From: Citrobacter sp. RHB25-C09
GTDB lineage: Bacteria; Pseudomonadota; Gammaproteobacteria; Enterobacterales; Enterobacteriaceae
Length of the DNA stretch: 64,000 bases
Direction: 5' to 3'
Assembly (NCBI RefSeq): GCF_013836145.1
Contig: NZ_CP057483.1
Coordinates: forward strand, 2,356,001-2,420,000
Shown: positions 8,139 to 17,991 of the stretch, piece after piece
How positions within the stretch are numbered: the stretch's first letter is position 1
How the letters are laid out: each line of letters begins with the position of its first letter
The notes under the pieces: model-generated
Seen by the model: the letters and a program-made list of their open reading frames with translations, nothing else
Database searches by the model: none
What the model was told of the DNA's origin: nothing
Position numbers and translations under genes: made by a program

Positions 8139-9670
8139 TGGTGCGGCTCCGTTTTTGTAGTCACATCGATGGCATCAATGCGGCGGCTGTTAAACAGGTT
8201 GAATTTGGTATCTGAACCGTGGCAGCCGTCGCCAAAGGTGAAACCACAACCGCTTTTCTCCGGGAATGCATCACGCGCCAGTTCACGATGGCTGCTTGGC
8301 ACGACGAAGCGATCTTCGTAGTTGGCAATAGCCAGATAGCGATACATCTCCTGAGCCTGCGCTTCGCTCAACCCCACTTCTTCCAGCGCGCGGGTGTCCA
8401 CTTTGCCATCTACCGTTTCTGCACGCTTATAGTGGCGCATCGCCAGCATGCGTTTGAGGGCCAGCAGTACCGGTTGGGTATCACCGGCGGTCAGCAGGTT
8501 CGCCAGGTACTGAACCGGAATGCGCAGACTGTCAACGTCCGGCAGAATACCGTTGCTGCCCAGTTCGCCCGCATCCGCCGCAGACTGAATCGGAGACAGA
8601 GGCGGCACATACCAGACCATCGGCAGCGTGCGGTATTCCGGGTGCAGCGGCAGCGCCAGCTTCCAGTCCATCGCCATTTTGTACACCGGTGACTGCTGCG
8701 CGGCGTCAATCACGCTTTGCGGTACGCCATCCTTCAGCGCCTGTTCAATGACCGCAGGGTCGTTAGGATCAAGGAAGACGTCCAGTTGGCGCTGATACAG
8801 ATCTTTTTCATGCTCGGTGCTCGCCGCGCTTTCAATCGCATCCGCGTCGTACAGCAGTACGCCAAGGTAGCGGATACGGCCCACGCAGGTTTCGGAGCAA
8901 ACGGTCGGCTGACCAGCTTCGATACGCGGGTAGCAGAAAATGCACTTCTCGGACTTACCGCTCTTCCAGTTGAAGTAGATTTTTTTGTACGGGCAACCGG
9001 TAATGCACATCCGCCAGCCACGGCATTTGTCCTGATCGATCAGCACAATGCCGTCTTCTTCACGTTTATAGATGGCACCGCTCGGACAGGTTGCTACACA
9101 CGCCGGGTTAAGGCAGTGCTCGCACAGGCGCGGCAGATACATCATGAAGGTGTTTTCGAACTGGCCGTACATCGCCTTCTGCATGTTTTCGAAGTTCTGA
9201 TCCTTGGCGCGTTTTTCAAACTCCCCCCCCAGAATCTCTTCCCAGTTTGGACCGCTGGTAATTTTGTCCATCCGCTGACCGGTAATCAGTGAACGTGGAC
9301 GGGCGATCGGCTGGTGTTTACTTTCCGGCGCGTTGTGCAGATTCTGGTAGTCGTAATCAAACGGCTCGTAGTAATCATCGATACCCGGCAGATGCGGGTT
9401 AGCAAAGATTTTACCCAACAGCGTCGCGCGGTTACCCATGCGCGGCTGAATTTTGCCATTAATTTTACGGATCCAGCCACCCTTCCATTTCTCCTGGTTT
9501 TCCCAGTCGTTCGGGAAGCCGACGCCAGGTTTACTTTCCACGTTGTTGAACCAGGCGTACTCCATACCTTCGCGACTGGTCCAGACGTTTTTACAGGTGA
9601 CTGAACAGGTATGACAGCCGATGCACTTATCGAGATTCAGCACCATGCCGACTTGTGAACGAATTTTCAT
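8135..9670 (-). CDS. narH: Respiratory nitrate reductase A, beta subunit (iron-sulfur)
   Basis: 511 residues. Four ferredoxin-like cysteine groups are visible: CIGCHTCSVTC near the N-terminus, CEHCLNPACVATC in the middle, CRGWRMCITGC, and CIFC...CSETC. The Trp in CRGWRMC replaces a cysteine and marks the [3Fe-4S] cluster that characterises NarH. It wires electrons from NarI haem to the NarG cluster on the cytoplasmic side. The ATG overlaps the narG stop by four bases. Confidence 0.97.
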   Translation of the reverse strand: MKIRSQVGMVLNLDKCIGCHTCSVTCKNVWTSREGMEYAWFNNVESKPGVGFPNDWENQEKWKGGWIRKINGKIQPRMGNRATLLGKIFANPHLPGIDDYYEPFDYDYQNLHNAPESKHQPIARPRSLITGQRMDKITSGPNWEEILGGEFEKRAKDQNFENMQKAMYGQFENTFMMYLPRLCEHCLNPACVATCPSGAIYKREEDGIVLIDQDKCRGWRMCITGCPYKKIYFNWKSGKSEKCIFCYPRIEAGQPTVCSETCVGRIRYLGVLLYDADAIESAASTEHEKDLYQRQLDVFLDPNDPAVIEQALKDGVPQSVIDAAQQSPVYKMAMDWKLALPLHPEYRTLPMVWYVPPLSPIQSAADAGELGSNGILPDVDSLRIPVQYLANLLTAGDTQPVLLALKRMLAMRHYKRAETVDGKVDTRALEEVGLSEAQAQEMYRYLAIANYEDRFVVPSSHRELARDAFPEKSGCGFTFGDGCHGSDTKFNLFNSRRIDAIDVTTKTEPHQ

Positions 9671-12600
9671 TTTACGCTCTCCTGTACCTGGTCATTGCCT
9701 TCACCATCCAACCAGTTAATGTTCTTCATCTTACGGACCACCACAAACTCATCACGGTTAGAACCCACCGTACCGTAATAGTTAAAGCCGTAGGCCAGTT
9801 GCGCATAGCCGCCAATCATGTGCGTTGGTTTTGGCGTAATGCGGGTGACCGAGTTATGGATCCCGCCGCGCTGTTCGGTAATTTCTGAACCCGGCAGGTT
9901 CACAATACGTTCCTGTGCGTGGTACATCATGGTCATCCCGGCAGGGACGCGCTGGCTAACTACCGCACGCGCGGTCAGCGCACCGTTGCTGTTGAACACT
10001 TCGATCCAGTCGTTATCCTCAATGCCCAGATCTTTGGCGTCGCTTTCGCTCATCCAGACAATGGGGCCGCCACGCGAGAGCGTCAGCATCAGCAGGTTGT
10101 CACTGTAGGTGGAGTGGATCCCCCACTTCTGGTGCGGCGTCAGGAAGTTAAGCGCTTTTTCCTGGTTACCGTTCGACTTCGCGCCCATTACCGCTTTCAC
10201 GGATCGGGTATCAATTGGCGGACGATAAACCAGCAGGCTTTCACCGAAATCGCGCATCCACTGATGATCCTGATACAGCGACTGGCGGCCCGTCAGCGTA
10301 CGCCATGGAATCAGCTCATGGACGTTGGTGTAACCGGCGTTGTAAGAGACATGCTCATCTTCCAGACCAGACCAGGTCGGGCTGGAGATAATTTTCCGTG
10401 GCTGCGCCTGGATATCGCGGAAGCGGATTTTCTCCTCTTCTTTATTTGTTGCCAGATGCGTATGGTCACGACCGGTAAATTCACTCAGTGCAGCCCAGGC
10501 TTTCACCGCCACATGACCGTTGGTTTCCGGTGCCAGCGTCAGGATCATCTCTGCGGCATCAATCGCCGTGTTCAGCATCGGCTGACCTTTCGCCGGGCCG
10601 TCGGCCTTGGTGTAATTGAGCTTACGCAGCAGATCCATTTCGCTCTGGGTGTTCCACGCAATCCCTTTACCGCCGTTACCGATTTTTTCCATCAGCGGTC
10701 CAATGGAGGTAAAGCGCTCGTAGGTCGCCGGGTAATCACGCTCCACGGTCATGATGTGCGGCGCGGTCACGCCCGGAATCAGATCGCATTCCCCTTTTTT
10801 CCAGTCCTTCACGTCCAGCGGCTGCGCCAGTTCGGCGGCGGAGTCGTGCTGGATAGGCAGAGTGACGACGTCAGTTTCTTTACCTAAATGGCCGACGCAC
10901 ACTTCAGAGAATTTCTTCGCGATGCCCTTGTAGATTTCCCAGTCACTTTTCGATTCCCAGGCCGGGTCCACAGCGGCAGACAGTGGATGAATGAACGGAT
11001 GCATATCCGAGGTATTCATGTCGTCTTTTTCATACCAGGTCGCGGTTGGCAGCACGATATCGGAGTACAGACAGGTGCTCGACAGGCGGAAGTCCAGCGT
11101 GACCACCAGATCCAGTTTTCCGTCGAGACCATTGTCCTGCCATTCCACTTCTTCAGGCTTCACGCCGCCCTGCTGGCCGAGGTCTTTCCCCTGGATACCG
11201 TTTTCAGTACCCAGCAGGTACTTCAGCATGTATTCATGGCCTTTACCGGAAGACCCCAGCAGGTTAGAACGCCAGATAAACAGGTTGCGCGGGTGGTTTT
11301 TCCCGTTCTCCGGCTGCTCAGCCGCAAAGCGAATCGAACCGTCTTTCAGCGATTTGACGGTGTAATCCACCGGCGTCATTCCCGCTTTCTTCGCCTCGTC
11401 GGCGATGGTCAACGGGTTGGTGCCTAACTGCGGTGCAGACGGCAGCCAGCCCATGCGCTCAGCGCGGACGTTGAAGTCAATCAAATGACCGCTATAGCGT
11501 GATTTATCCGCCAGCGGCGACAGCAGTTCCTGCGCGGTGACCGTCTCGTAACGCCACTGGCTGGAGTGGTTATAGAAATAAGACGTACTGTTCATATGAC
11601 GTGCCGGACGCTGCCAGTCGAGAGCAAACGCCAGCGGCTGCCAGCCAGTCTGCGGACGCAATTTTTCCTGTCCGACATAGTGTGCCCAACCGCCGCCGCT
11701 CTGGCCGATACAGCCACAGAACACCAGCATATTAATCAGGCCACGGTAGTTCATGTCGAGGTGATACCAGTGGTTCAGACCCGCACCGACAATGATCATT
11801 GAACGACCGTGCGTTTTATCGGCGTTATCGGCAAATTCACGCGCGATACGGGTAATTTGCGCACGAGGCACACCGGTGATTTGCTCAGCCCACGCTGGGG
11901 TATACGCCTTGATATCGTCATAGCTGGTGGCGCAGTTGACATCATTCAGACCGCGTTCCAGACCGTAGTTGGCCATCGTCAGGTCGTAGACGGTGGTCAC
12001 CAGCGCAGAAGTCCCATCGGCCAGTTGCAGGCGTTTGACCGGCAGTTTGTGCAGCAGGATATTTTCCAGCTCAACTTTATTAAAGTGCTCAGAGCCATCA
12101 CCGCCAAAGTACGGAAAGCCCACTTCGGCGATTTCGTCCTGGCTACCCAGCAGAGTGAGCTGAAGTTCCGTTTCTGCACCCGTTGTGCCGTCGCGCTGTT
12201 CGAGGTTCCATTTGCCTTTTTCACCCCAGCGGAAGCCGATGGAGCCGTTTGGCGCCACCATCTCGCCCTCGTGGTTGATCGCGACCGTTTTCCACTGTGG
12301 ATTATTTTCCTGACCCAGTGAATCCACAAGGTCAGCGGCGCGCAGCATGCGCCCGGCGGCATAATAGCCGTCGCGCTCTTCGAGCATGACCAGCATCGGC
12401 ATGTCGGTATAGCGGCGGACATAGTCGGTAAAGTACTGGCTCGGGTTGTCGAGGTGGAACTCACGCAGCATAACGTGGCCCATCGCCATCGCCATTGCCG
12501 CATCGGTCCCCTGCTTCGGCGCCAGCCAGAGATCGCAAAGCTTGGCGATTTCCGCATAGTCCGGCGTTACCGCGACAGTTTTGGTGCCTTTATAGCGAAC

Positions 12601-13410
12601 TTCAGTAAAGAAGTGGGCGTCCGGGGTACGGGTTTGCGGTACGTTAGAGCCCCACGCGATGATGTAGCTGGAGTTGTACCAGTCAGCAGATTCCGGAACG
12701 TCGGTCTGTTCTCCCCAGGTCTGCGGTGAGGCCGGCGGCAGGTCGCAGTACCAGTCGTAGAAGCTCAGGCAGGTGCCGCCAATCAGCGAGAGATAGCGCG
12801 CGCCGGAAGCGTAAGAGACCATCGACATCGCCGGGATTGGTGAGAAGCCAGCTACGCGGTCCGGGCCGTAGGTTTTGACGGTATAGACGTTAGAGGCGGC
12901 AATCAGCTCATTTACTTCCTGCCAGGAGGAGCGGACAAAACCACCGCGACCACGCGCCTGTTTGAAGCTTTTGGCTTTATCGGCGTCTTCGATAATGGAT
13001 GCCCATGCGTCAACCGGGTCGCTGTGCAGTTTCTTCGCTTCACGCCACATCTTCATCAGACGTTTGCGCATCAGCGGATATTTCAGTCGGTTAGCACTGT
13101 AGAGATACCAGGAGTAGCTTGCGCCGCGCGGGCAGCCACGAGGCTCGTGGTTGGGCATATCAGGACGGGTACGCGGATAGTCAGTTTGCTGGGTTTCCCA
13201 GGTCACCAGACCATTTTTGACGTAGATTTTCCAGCTGCATGAGCCTGTGCAGTTTACCCCATGGGTTGAGCGCACGACTTTGTCATGCTGCCAGCGTTGG
13301 CGGTATCCATCCTCCCAGTCCCTGTTAGTCTTGAGAAGCTGGCCATGCCCATCGGCAAAAGTTTCGCCCTTCTGCTTGAAGTAGCGAAACCGGTCCAGGA
13401 ATTTACTCAT
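9667..13410 (-). CDS. narG: Respiratory nitrate reductase A, alpha (molybdenum) subunit
   Basis: 1247 residues from the ATG at 13408-13410 (MSKFLDRFR), which has an AGGAGA ribosome site; an in-frame start 45 bases upstream is not used in the family. The N-terminal His-x3-Cys-x3-Cys motif (HGVNCTGSC) plus a later CPRG cysteine bind the FS0 cluster, and the Mo-bis-MGD domains follow. It reduces nitrate to nitrite at the cytoplasmic face and contributes to proton motive force through NarI. The gene is intact and full length. Confidence 0.98.
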   Translation of the reverse strand: MSKFLDRFRYFKQKGETFADGHGQLLKTNRDWEDGYRQRWQHDKVVRSTHGVNCTGSCSWKIYVKNGLVTWETQQTDYPRTRPDMPNHEPRGCPRGASYSWYLYSANRLKYPLMRKRLMKMWREAKKLHSDPVDAWASIIEDADKAKSFKQARGRGGFVRSSWQEVNELIAASNVYTVKTYGPDRVAGFSPIPAMSMVSYASGARYLSLIGGTCLSFYDWYCDLPPASPQTWGEQTDVPESADWYNSSYIIAWGSNVPQTRTPDAHFFTEVRYKGTKTVAVTPDYAEIAKLCDLWLAPKQGTDAAMAMAMGHVMLREFHLDNPSQYFTDYVRRYTDMPMLVMLEERDGYYAAGRMLRAADLVDSLGQENNPQWKTVAINHEGEMVAPNGSIGFRWGEKGKWNLEQRDGTTGAETELQLTLLGSQDEIAEVGFPYFGGDGSEHFNKVELENILLHKLPVKRLQLADGTSALVTTVYDLTMANYGLERGLNDVNCATSYDDIKAYTPAWAEQITGVPRAQITRIAREFADNADKTHGRSMIIVGAGLNHWYHLDMNYRGLINMLVFCGCIGQSGGGWAHYVGQEKLRPQTGWQPLAFALDWQRPARHMNSTSYFYNHSSQWRYETVTAQELLSPLADKSRYSGHLIDFNVRAERMGWLPSAPQLGTNPLTIADEAKKAGMTPVDYTVKSLKDGSIRFAAEQPENGKNHPRNLFIWRSNLLGSSGKGHEYMLKYLLGTENGIQGKDLGQQGGVKPEEVEWQDNGLDGKLDLVVTLDFRLSSTCLYSDIVLPTATWYEKDDMNTSDMHPFIHPLSAAVDPAWESKSDWEIYKGIAKKFSEVCVGHLGKETDVVTLPIQHDSAAELAQPLDVKDWKKGECDLIPGVTAPHIMTVERDYPATYERFTSIGPLMEKIGNGGKGIAWNTQSEMDLLRKLNYTKADGPAKGQPMLNTAIDAAEMILTLAPETNGHVAVKAWAALSEFTGRDHTHLATNKEEEKIRFRDIQAQPRKIISSPTWSGLEDEHVSYNAGYTNVHELIPWRTLTGRQSLYQDHQWMRDFGESLLVYRPPIDTRSVKAVMGAKSNGNQEKALNFLTPHQKWGIHSTYSDNLLMLTLSRGGPIVWMSESDAKDLGIEDNDWIEVFNSNGALTARAVVSQRVPAGMTMMYHAQERIVNLPGSEITEQRGGIHNSVTRITPKPTHMIGGYAQLAYGFNYYGTVGSNRDEFVVVRKMKNINWLDGEGNDQVQESVK

Positions 13411-13505
13411 CGGTTCTCTCCTGTGGGAGCCTGACGGCTCTCTGATAATCGACATTGCTTATTGCTTGTTGGCGTCGACGGTAACGCTCTGATAGGACGT
13501 GAGAA

Positions 13506-13519
13506 TTGATAACGATCAA
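13506..13519 (-). promoter_or_regulatory. FNR site of the narG promoter
   Basis: TTGATAACGATCAA is a perfect TTGAT-N4-ATCAA palindrome, the same as the E. coli narG FNR site. Its centre at 13512.5 would put the minus-strand start point near 13471, about 60 bases before the narG ATG. Confidence 0.9.
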
Positions 13520-13556
13520 GGCCGGCGGGAATGAAAAAAGGCGGTAAAATTTCACA

Positions 13557-13669
13557 TACCCCTTTCTGGGGATGCGTGAAGTTTTATTATTTAGCTGTTT
13601 TTATTGGTTATTTTCTGATTCATTCTTTCTGCAAATGTTAAATTCACGACAAGTGGGTATTAAGGGGTA
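13557..13669 (-). promoter_or_regulatory. NarL heptamers upstream of narG
   Basis: Sequences fitting the NarL heptamer TACYYMT are TACCCCT at 13557-13563, a near match (GTGGGTA on this strand) at 13653-13659, and AGGGGTA (its complement) at 13663-13669. Relative to a start near 13471 these centre at about -89, -185 and -195, the positions known for nitrate activation of E. coli narG. The rest of the 393-base gap between narG and narK holds only AT-rich sequence, where IHF would bind in E. coli, and the narK terminator. Confidence 0.75.
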
Positions 13670-13756
13670 TGCCCCCTGGATGACATCCTTTGATGTGCTG
13701 AACTTACAAACCTGTGGAGGGAAATACCCAACAGTATGTTGTAACTAATGACAAAA

Positions 13757-13786
13757 CAAAAAAAGCGCGGTCGAACGCCGCGCAAG
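13757..13786 (-). terminator. Rho-independent terminator of narK
   Basis: The arms GCGCGG (13765-13770) and CCGCGC (13778-13783) are followed on the minus strand by seven Ts. It lies 20 bases after the narK stop. Confidence 0.85.
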
Positions 13787-13803
13787 GGGTAATCAGTTAT
13801 GTA

Positions 13804-15198
13804 TTACTTTTTATTAGAATGTCGACCATATACCAGCCAGGTGATAACCACACAGGCGATATAAAAGATCAGGAATACTTTCATCGCATCGACCGGGGAA
13901 CCAGTGAGCGCAAGGGAGGTACCGAACGCTTTCGGGATAAAGAAGCCGCCAATTGCGCCAATCGCCGAGATAAAGCCCAGCGCTGCTGCCGTGTCGGTTG
14001 CTGCTTCGCGCATTGCTTTTTCCTCTGAGCCGCCTTCGGCTTTCACCCGATCCATCGTCAGTTTACGGAAGATAACGGAGATCATCTGGAAGGTTGAACC
14101 GCTCCCCAACCCCGCCGTCATAAACAGCGCAAGGAACACCACAAAGAAGGCAATAAAGCTGCCGCCGGTTCCGTTCGTTGGGAGCGTCAGGAACAGCAGG
14201 CCGCTGAAGACAGCCATTAAAACGAAGTTCACCAGCGTGACGCGGGTTCCGCCCAGACGGTCAGAAATTGCGCCACCCGCCGATCGCGCCAGCGCGCCGA
14301 TAAGCGGTCCAAAGAAGGCGTAATGCAGGATCTGAACGTCCGGAAACTGGGTTTTTGACAGCATCGCAAACCCGGCGGAAAAACCGATAAATGAGCCGAA
14401 CGTCGCCAGATACAGCAGGCTCATAATCCACAGATGACCGCGTTTCAGTACCGGTAGCTGCTCTTTCAGCGACGCTTTTGAGGTCGCCAGCTCGTTCATG
14501 CCAAACCACGCCGCTAGCGTAAAGATAGCAAGGAACGGTACCCACACCCATGCAGCATTTGCCAGATACAGCTGAGAACCATCCGGCTGTTCGACCCCGT
14601 GACTACCGAAAACGGCAAAAATCGACAAAGAGACCACCAGCGGCGCAACCAGTTGCATCACGCTGACGCCCATATTTCCCAGACCGCCGTTCAGCCCTAA
14701 CGCGCCGCCCTGCTTCTGCTTCGGAAAGAAGAAGCTGATGTTCGCCATGCTGGAAGCAAAGTTTGCCCCTGCAAAACCGCAGAGCAGTGAAATCAGAATG
14801 AAAGTGCTAAACGGCGTCGATGTGTCCTGCACCGCAAAGCCCAACCAGACACAAGGAATGATCAGAATACCGGTGCTGAACGCCGTCCAGCGACGACCGC
14901 CAAACACCGGTACCATAAAGGAGTACGGGACACGGAGTAAGGCCCCGGACAACGACGGTAACGCGGTCAGCATAAATAGCTGTTCGGTCGTAAAACTGAA
15001 GCCGACTTTCGGCAGGTTAACGGCAACTGCACTGAACAACATCCAGACGCAAAACGCCAGCAGCAGACAAGGGACGGAAATCCACAGGTTGCGACTGGCG
15101 ATAGCCTGACCACGCTGTTCCCAGAATGCCGGATCTTCCGGTCGCCATTCTGTAATGAGCGCGCCGGATGCTTTTTCCGGGATGGATGAGTGACTCAT
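13804..15198 (-). CDS. narK: Nitrate/nitrite antiporter
   Basis: 464 residues from the ATG at 15196-15198; a GTG two codons upstream is in frame but the ATG fits the E. coli start (MSHSS) and follows a GAGGTG ribosome site. It is a major facilitator protein with 12 membrane spans and the glycine-rich nitrate signature (GLNGGLGNMG and a later GLGSGS stretch). It imports nitrate and exports nitrite for NarGHI. It has its own FNR-dependent promoter and terminator. Confidence 0.97.
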   Translation of the reverse strand: MSHSSIPEKASGALITEWRPEDPAFWEQRGQAIASRNLWISVPCLLLAFCVWMLFSAVAVNLPKVGFSFTTEQLFMLTALPSLSGALLRVPYSFMVPVFGGRRWTAFSTGILIIPCVWLGFAVQDTSTPFSTFILISLLCGFAGANFASSMANISFFFPKQKQGGALGLNGGLGNMGVSVMQLVAPLVVSLSIFAVFGSHGVEQPDGSQLYLANAAWVWVPFLAIFTLAAWFGMNELATSKASLKEQLPVLKRGHLWIMSLLYLATFGSFIGFSAGFAMLSKTQFPDVQILHYAFFGPLIGALARSAGGAISDRLGGTRVTLVNFVLMAVFSGLLFLTLPTNGTGGSFIAFFVVFLALFMTAGLGSGSTFQMISVIFRKLTMDRVKAEGGSEEKAMREAATDTAAALGFISAIGAIGGFFIPKAFGTSLALTGSPVDAMKVFLIFYIACVVITWLVYGRHSNKK

Positions 15199-15257
15199 AG
15201 ACACCTCTGATACTCGTTACGATGCCTGCCACATTAGGGTTTACTCCGCGGCGTAAG

Positions 15258-15271
15258 TTGATATAAATCAA
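15258..15271 (-). promoter_or_regulatory. FNR site of the narK promoter
   Basis: TTGATATAAATCAA matches TTGAT-N4-ATCAA exactly. Its centre at 15264.5 predicts a minus-strand start point near 15223, 25 bases before the narK ATG. The 353-base narK-narX gap also holds the NarL heptamers listed separately. Confidence 0.88.
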
Positions 15272-15413
15272 AGGAAAACCGAACATTATTCCTGCAAAAA
15301 AATAGTGATCACCCTAAGTGAGTAGCTTATTTCCGGCAAAAAATCGTGGTTTTTCACAGTGCTGTCAGCCCCCGTTTCGCACTCCCCCTGGGCATACTTA
15401 CTCACAGCAATTA

Positions 15414-15440
15414 AGGGGTAGCTCGTTAGGGGTATGGGTA
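15414..15440 (+). promoter_or_regulatory. Cluster of three NarL heptamers before narX
   Basis: AGGGGTA at 15414-15420, AGGGGTA at 15428-15434 and ATGGGTA at 15434-15440 are all complements of TACYYMT. The first two are 14 bases apart. They lie 110-140 bases before narX and could serve narXL, the divergent narK promoter, or both. Confidence 0.65.
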
Positions 15441-15551
15441 AACTAAAATGGATAGCTGAGAATAACGCTGCATTTGGTAATTATCTGACGTTCTCGTTAT
15501 TCATTAAGGTTTCCATACCTGCGGTCTGGCAACCTGAAAGAAGAAGGTTCT

Positions 15552-17348
15552 ATGCTGAAACGCTGTCTCTCTCCGCTCACGCTGGTTAACCAGGTTGCGC
15601 TCATTGTCATGCTCTCCACTGCCATTGGTATGGCGGGGATGGCTGTCTCTGGCTGGTTGGTTCAGGGTGTCCAGGGTAGCGCGCATGCCATCAACAAGGC
15701 GGGGTCTTTGCGCATGCAGAGTTACCGTTTGCTGGCGGCAGTGCCTTTGAATGCCAGCGACCAGAAACTGCTTGATGAGATGGAAGCGACCGCATTCAGC
15801 GACGAGTTGTCCCGTGCCGCAGAGCGCGACGGACAGCAGCAACAGTTGAAAGCGCTTCAGGACTACTGGCACAGTAATCTGGCGCCGGGTTTGAAACAGG
15901 CCGCGACCAGGGACGTGGTCGCCGATGATGTCAGTCGCTTTGTCGCAGGCCTGGATCGACTCGTTTCGGCCTTTGACCACACCACAGAAATGCGTATTGA
16001 ACGCGTCGTGATGGTCCATCGCCTCATGGCGATCTTTATGGCGCTGCTGCTGATCTTTACCATTATCTGGTTGCGCGCGCGGCTGCTTCAGCCCTGGAAA
16101 CAGCTGCTTTCGATTGCTCGCGCCGTGAGCCAGCGCGATTTTAACCAACGTGCGCAAATCAGCGGACGCAATGAAATGGCCACGCTGGGCGATGCGCTGA
16201 ATAACATGTCCGACGAACTGGCGGAAAGCTATTCCATTCTCGAACAGCGCGTCAAAGAGAAAACCGCCGGACTGGAGCAGAAAAACCAGATCCTCGCCTT
16301 CCTGTGGCAGGCGAACCGGCGTTTGCATTCCCAGGTGCCGCTGTGCGAGCGCTTGTCTCCGGTCCTGAATGGACTGCAAAATTTAACCCTGCTGCACGAT
16401 ATCGAACTGCGGGTTTATGACCTTGAAGACGAAGATAATCATCAGGAATTTACCTGTCAGTCTGATATGAGTTGTGATGATAAAGGCTGTCACCTGTGTC
16501 CACGTGAGGCGTTGCCGCCGATTGAAGGTGGTAGAACGCTCAAATGGCGACTCACCGACGCCCATACCCAGTATGGGATCCTGTTGGCTACCCTTCCCGA
16601 GGGACGTCATTTAAGTCACGACCAGCAACAACTGGTCGATACCCTGGTTGAACAGCTCACCGCAACCCTGGCGTTGGATCGGCAGCAGGAACGGCAGCAA
16701 CAGTTGATTGTCATGGAAGAGCGTGCAACCATTGCGCGCGAACTGCATGATTCTATTGCCCAATCACTCTCGTGTATGAAGATGCAGGTGAGCTGTCTGC
16801 AAATGCAGGGGGAAACCTTGCCAGAGAGCAGCCGTAATTTACTCAGTCAGATCCGTAACGAGCTGAACACCTCGTGGGCACAACTGCGCGAACTGTTAAC
16901 CACCTTCCGGTTGCAGTTAACCGAGCCAGGTTTGCGGCCTGCGCTGGAAGCCAGCTGTCAGGAATATAGCGCTCGCTTTGGATTTACGGTGAAACTGGAT
17001 TATCAGTTGCCACCGCGTCTGGTGCCATCGCATCAGGCCATTCACCTGTTGCAAATTGCCCGTGAAGCATTAAGCAATGCGCTTAAGCACTCGCACGCAG
17101 ATGAAGTTTGTGTCGCGGTCGTTCTTAAGGGCAAACAGGTCAGACTAACCGTACAAGACAACGGCTGCGGCGTGCCGGAGAATGCCGAACGCAGTAACCA
17201 CTATGGCATGATCATCATGCGTGACCGGGCGCAAAGCCTGCGCGGCGAATGTCGGGTCCGCCGTCGCGAGACGGGCGGGACTGAAGTCGCTGTCACGTTC
17301 ATTCCCGAGAATCACATTACAGAAGTTCAAGGAGATACCTATGAATAA
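15552..17348 (+). CDS. narX: Nitrate/nitrite sensor histidine kinase
   Basis: 598 residues, the E. coli length. Two membrane spans (about 15-37 and 152-174) bracket the periplasmic nitrate-sensing domain; the P-box region follows the first span. Then come HAMP, a central cysteine cluster (CQSDMSCDDKGCHLC), the HisKA_3 phosphorylation motif ARELHDSIAQSLS with His near 399, and an ATP-binding domain (VQDNGCGV). It phosphorylates NarL when nitrate is present. An AAGAAGG ribosome site precedes the ATG. Its end overlaps narL by 8 bases. Confidence 0.97.
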   Translation: MLKRCLSPLTLVNQVALIVMLSTAIGMAGMAVSGWLVQGVQGSAHAINKAGSLRMQSYRLLAAVPLNASDQKLLDEMEATAFSDELSRAAERDGQQQQLKALQDYWHSNLAPGLKQAATRDVVADDVSRFVAGLDRLVSAFDHTTEMRIERVVMVHRLMAIFMALLLIFTIIWLRARLLQPWKQLLSIARAVSQRDFNQRAQISGRNEMATLGDALNNMSDELAESYSILEQRVKEKTAGLEQKNQILAFLWQANRRLHSQVPLCERLSPVLNGLQNLTLLHDIELRVYDLEDEDNHQEFTCQSDMSCDDKGCHLCPREALPPIEGGRTLKWRLTDAHTQYGILLATLPEGRHLSHDQQQLVDTLVEQLTATLALDRQQERQQQLIVMEERATIARELHDSIAQSLSCMKMQVSCLQMQGETLPESSRNLLSQIRNELNTSWAQLRELLTTFRLQLTEPGLRPALEASCQEYSARFGFTVKLDYQLPPRLVPSHQAIHLLQIAREALSNALKHSHADEVCVAVVLKGKQVRLTVQDNGCGVPENAERSNHYGMIIMRDRAQSLRGECRVRRRETGGTEVAVTFIPENHITEVQGDTYE

Positions 17349-17991
17349 TCAGGAACCGGCGACTATTCTGCTCATCGACGATCACCCCATGTTACGCACC
17401 GGCGTGAAGCAACTCGTCAGCATGGCGACAGATATTATTGTTGTCGGTGAAGCCAGCAACGGCGAACAGGGTATTGAACTGGCCGAATCGCTCGACCCGG
17501 ATCTGATCCTGCTGGACCTGAACATGCCGGGGATGAACGGGCTGGAAACGCTCGATAAACTGCGTGAAAAAGCGCTGTCCGGACGCATTGTGGTGTTTAG
17601 CGTGTCGAACCATGAAGAAGATGTGGTGACCGCACTTAAACGCGGCGCGGATGGCTATCTGCTGAAGGATATGGAGCCAGAGGATTTGCTCAAATCGCTA
17701 CAGCAGGCCGCTGCCGGCGAAATGGTGCTCAGTGAGGCCTTAACGCCTGTGCTGGCCGCCAGCCTGCGCGCCAACCGGGCGACCACCGATCGTGATGTCA
17801 CACAGCTGACCCCGCGCGAGCGCGATATTCTGAAGCTGATCGCCCAGGGTTTGCCGAATAAGATGATTGCCCGTCGCCTGGATATCACCGAAAGCACGGT
17901 TAAGGTCCACGTGAAACATATGCTGAAGAAAATGAAGTTAAAATCTCGCGTTGAAGCGGCGGTATGGGTTCATCAGGAACGCATTTTCTGA
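17341..17991 (+). CDS. narL: Nitrate/nitrite response regulator
   Basis: 216 residues from the ATG at 17341. A longer in-frame start inside narX is ignored because the E. coli protein begins MNNQEPATIL and the ATG follows AAGGAG. The receiver domain has Asp59 (LILLDLNMPG) and a conserved Lys near 109; a LuxR-type helix-turn-helix covers about 150-210. It binds TACYYMT heptamers and activates narG and narK in this window while repressing other anaerobic genes. Its stop codon directly abuts the convergent ychO stop. Confidence 0.98.
   Translation: MNNQEPATILLIDDHPMLRTGVKQLVSMATDIIVVGEASNGEQGIELAESLDPDLILLDLNMPGMNGLETLDKLREKALSGRIVVFSVSNHEEDVVTALKRGADGYLLKDMEPEDLLKSLQQAAAGEMVLSEALTPVLAASLRANRATTDRDVTQLTPRERDILKLIAQGLPNKMIARRLDITESTVKVHVKHMLKKMKLKSRVEAAVWVHQERIF

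Noticed and set aside
9919..10887. 322-residue plus-strand open frame
   Set aside because: Opposite narG, with no recognisable domain; narG is complete and well matched.
13456..13803. Possible small gene between narG and narK
   Set aside because: A plus-strand open frame from 13714 overlaps the narK terminator and 3' end and has no homology; the region is explained by FNR/NarL sites and the terminator.
15504..16379. 291-residue minus-strand open frame in narX
   Set aside because: Shadow of narX with Gln/His/Arg-rich composition and no start signal.
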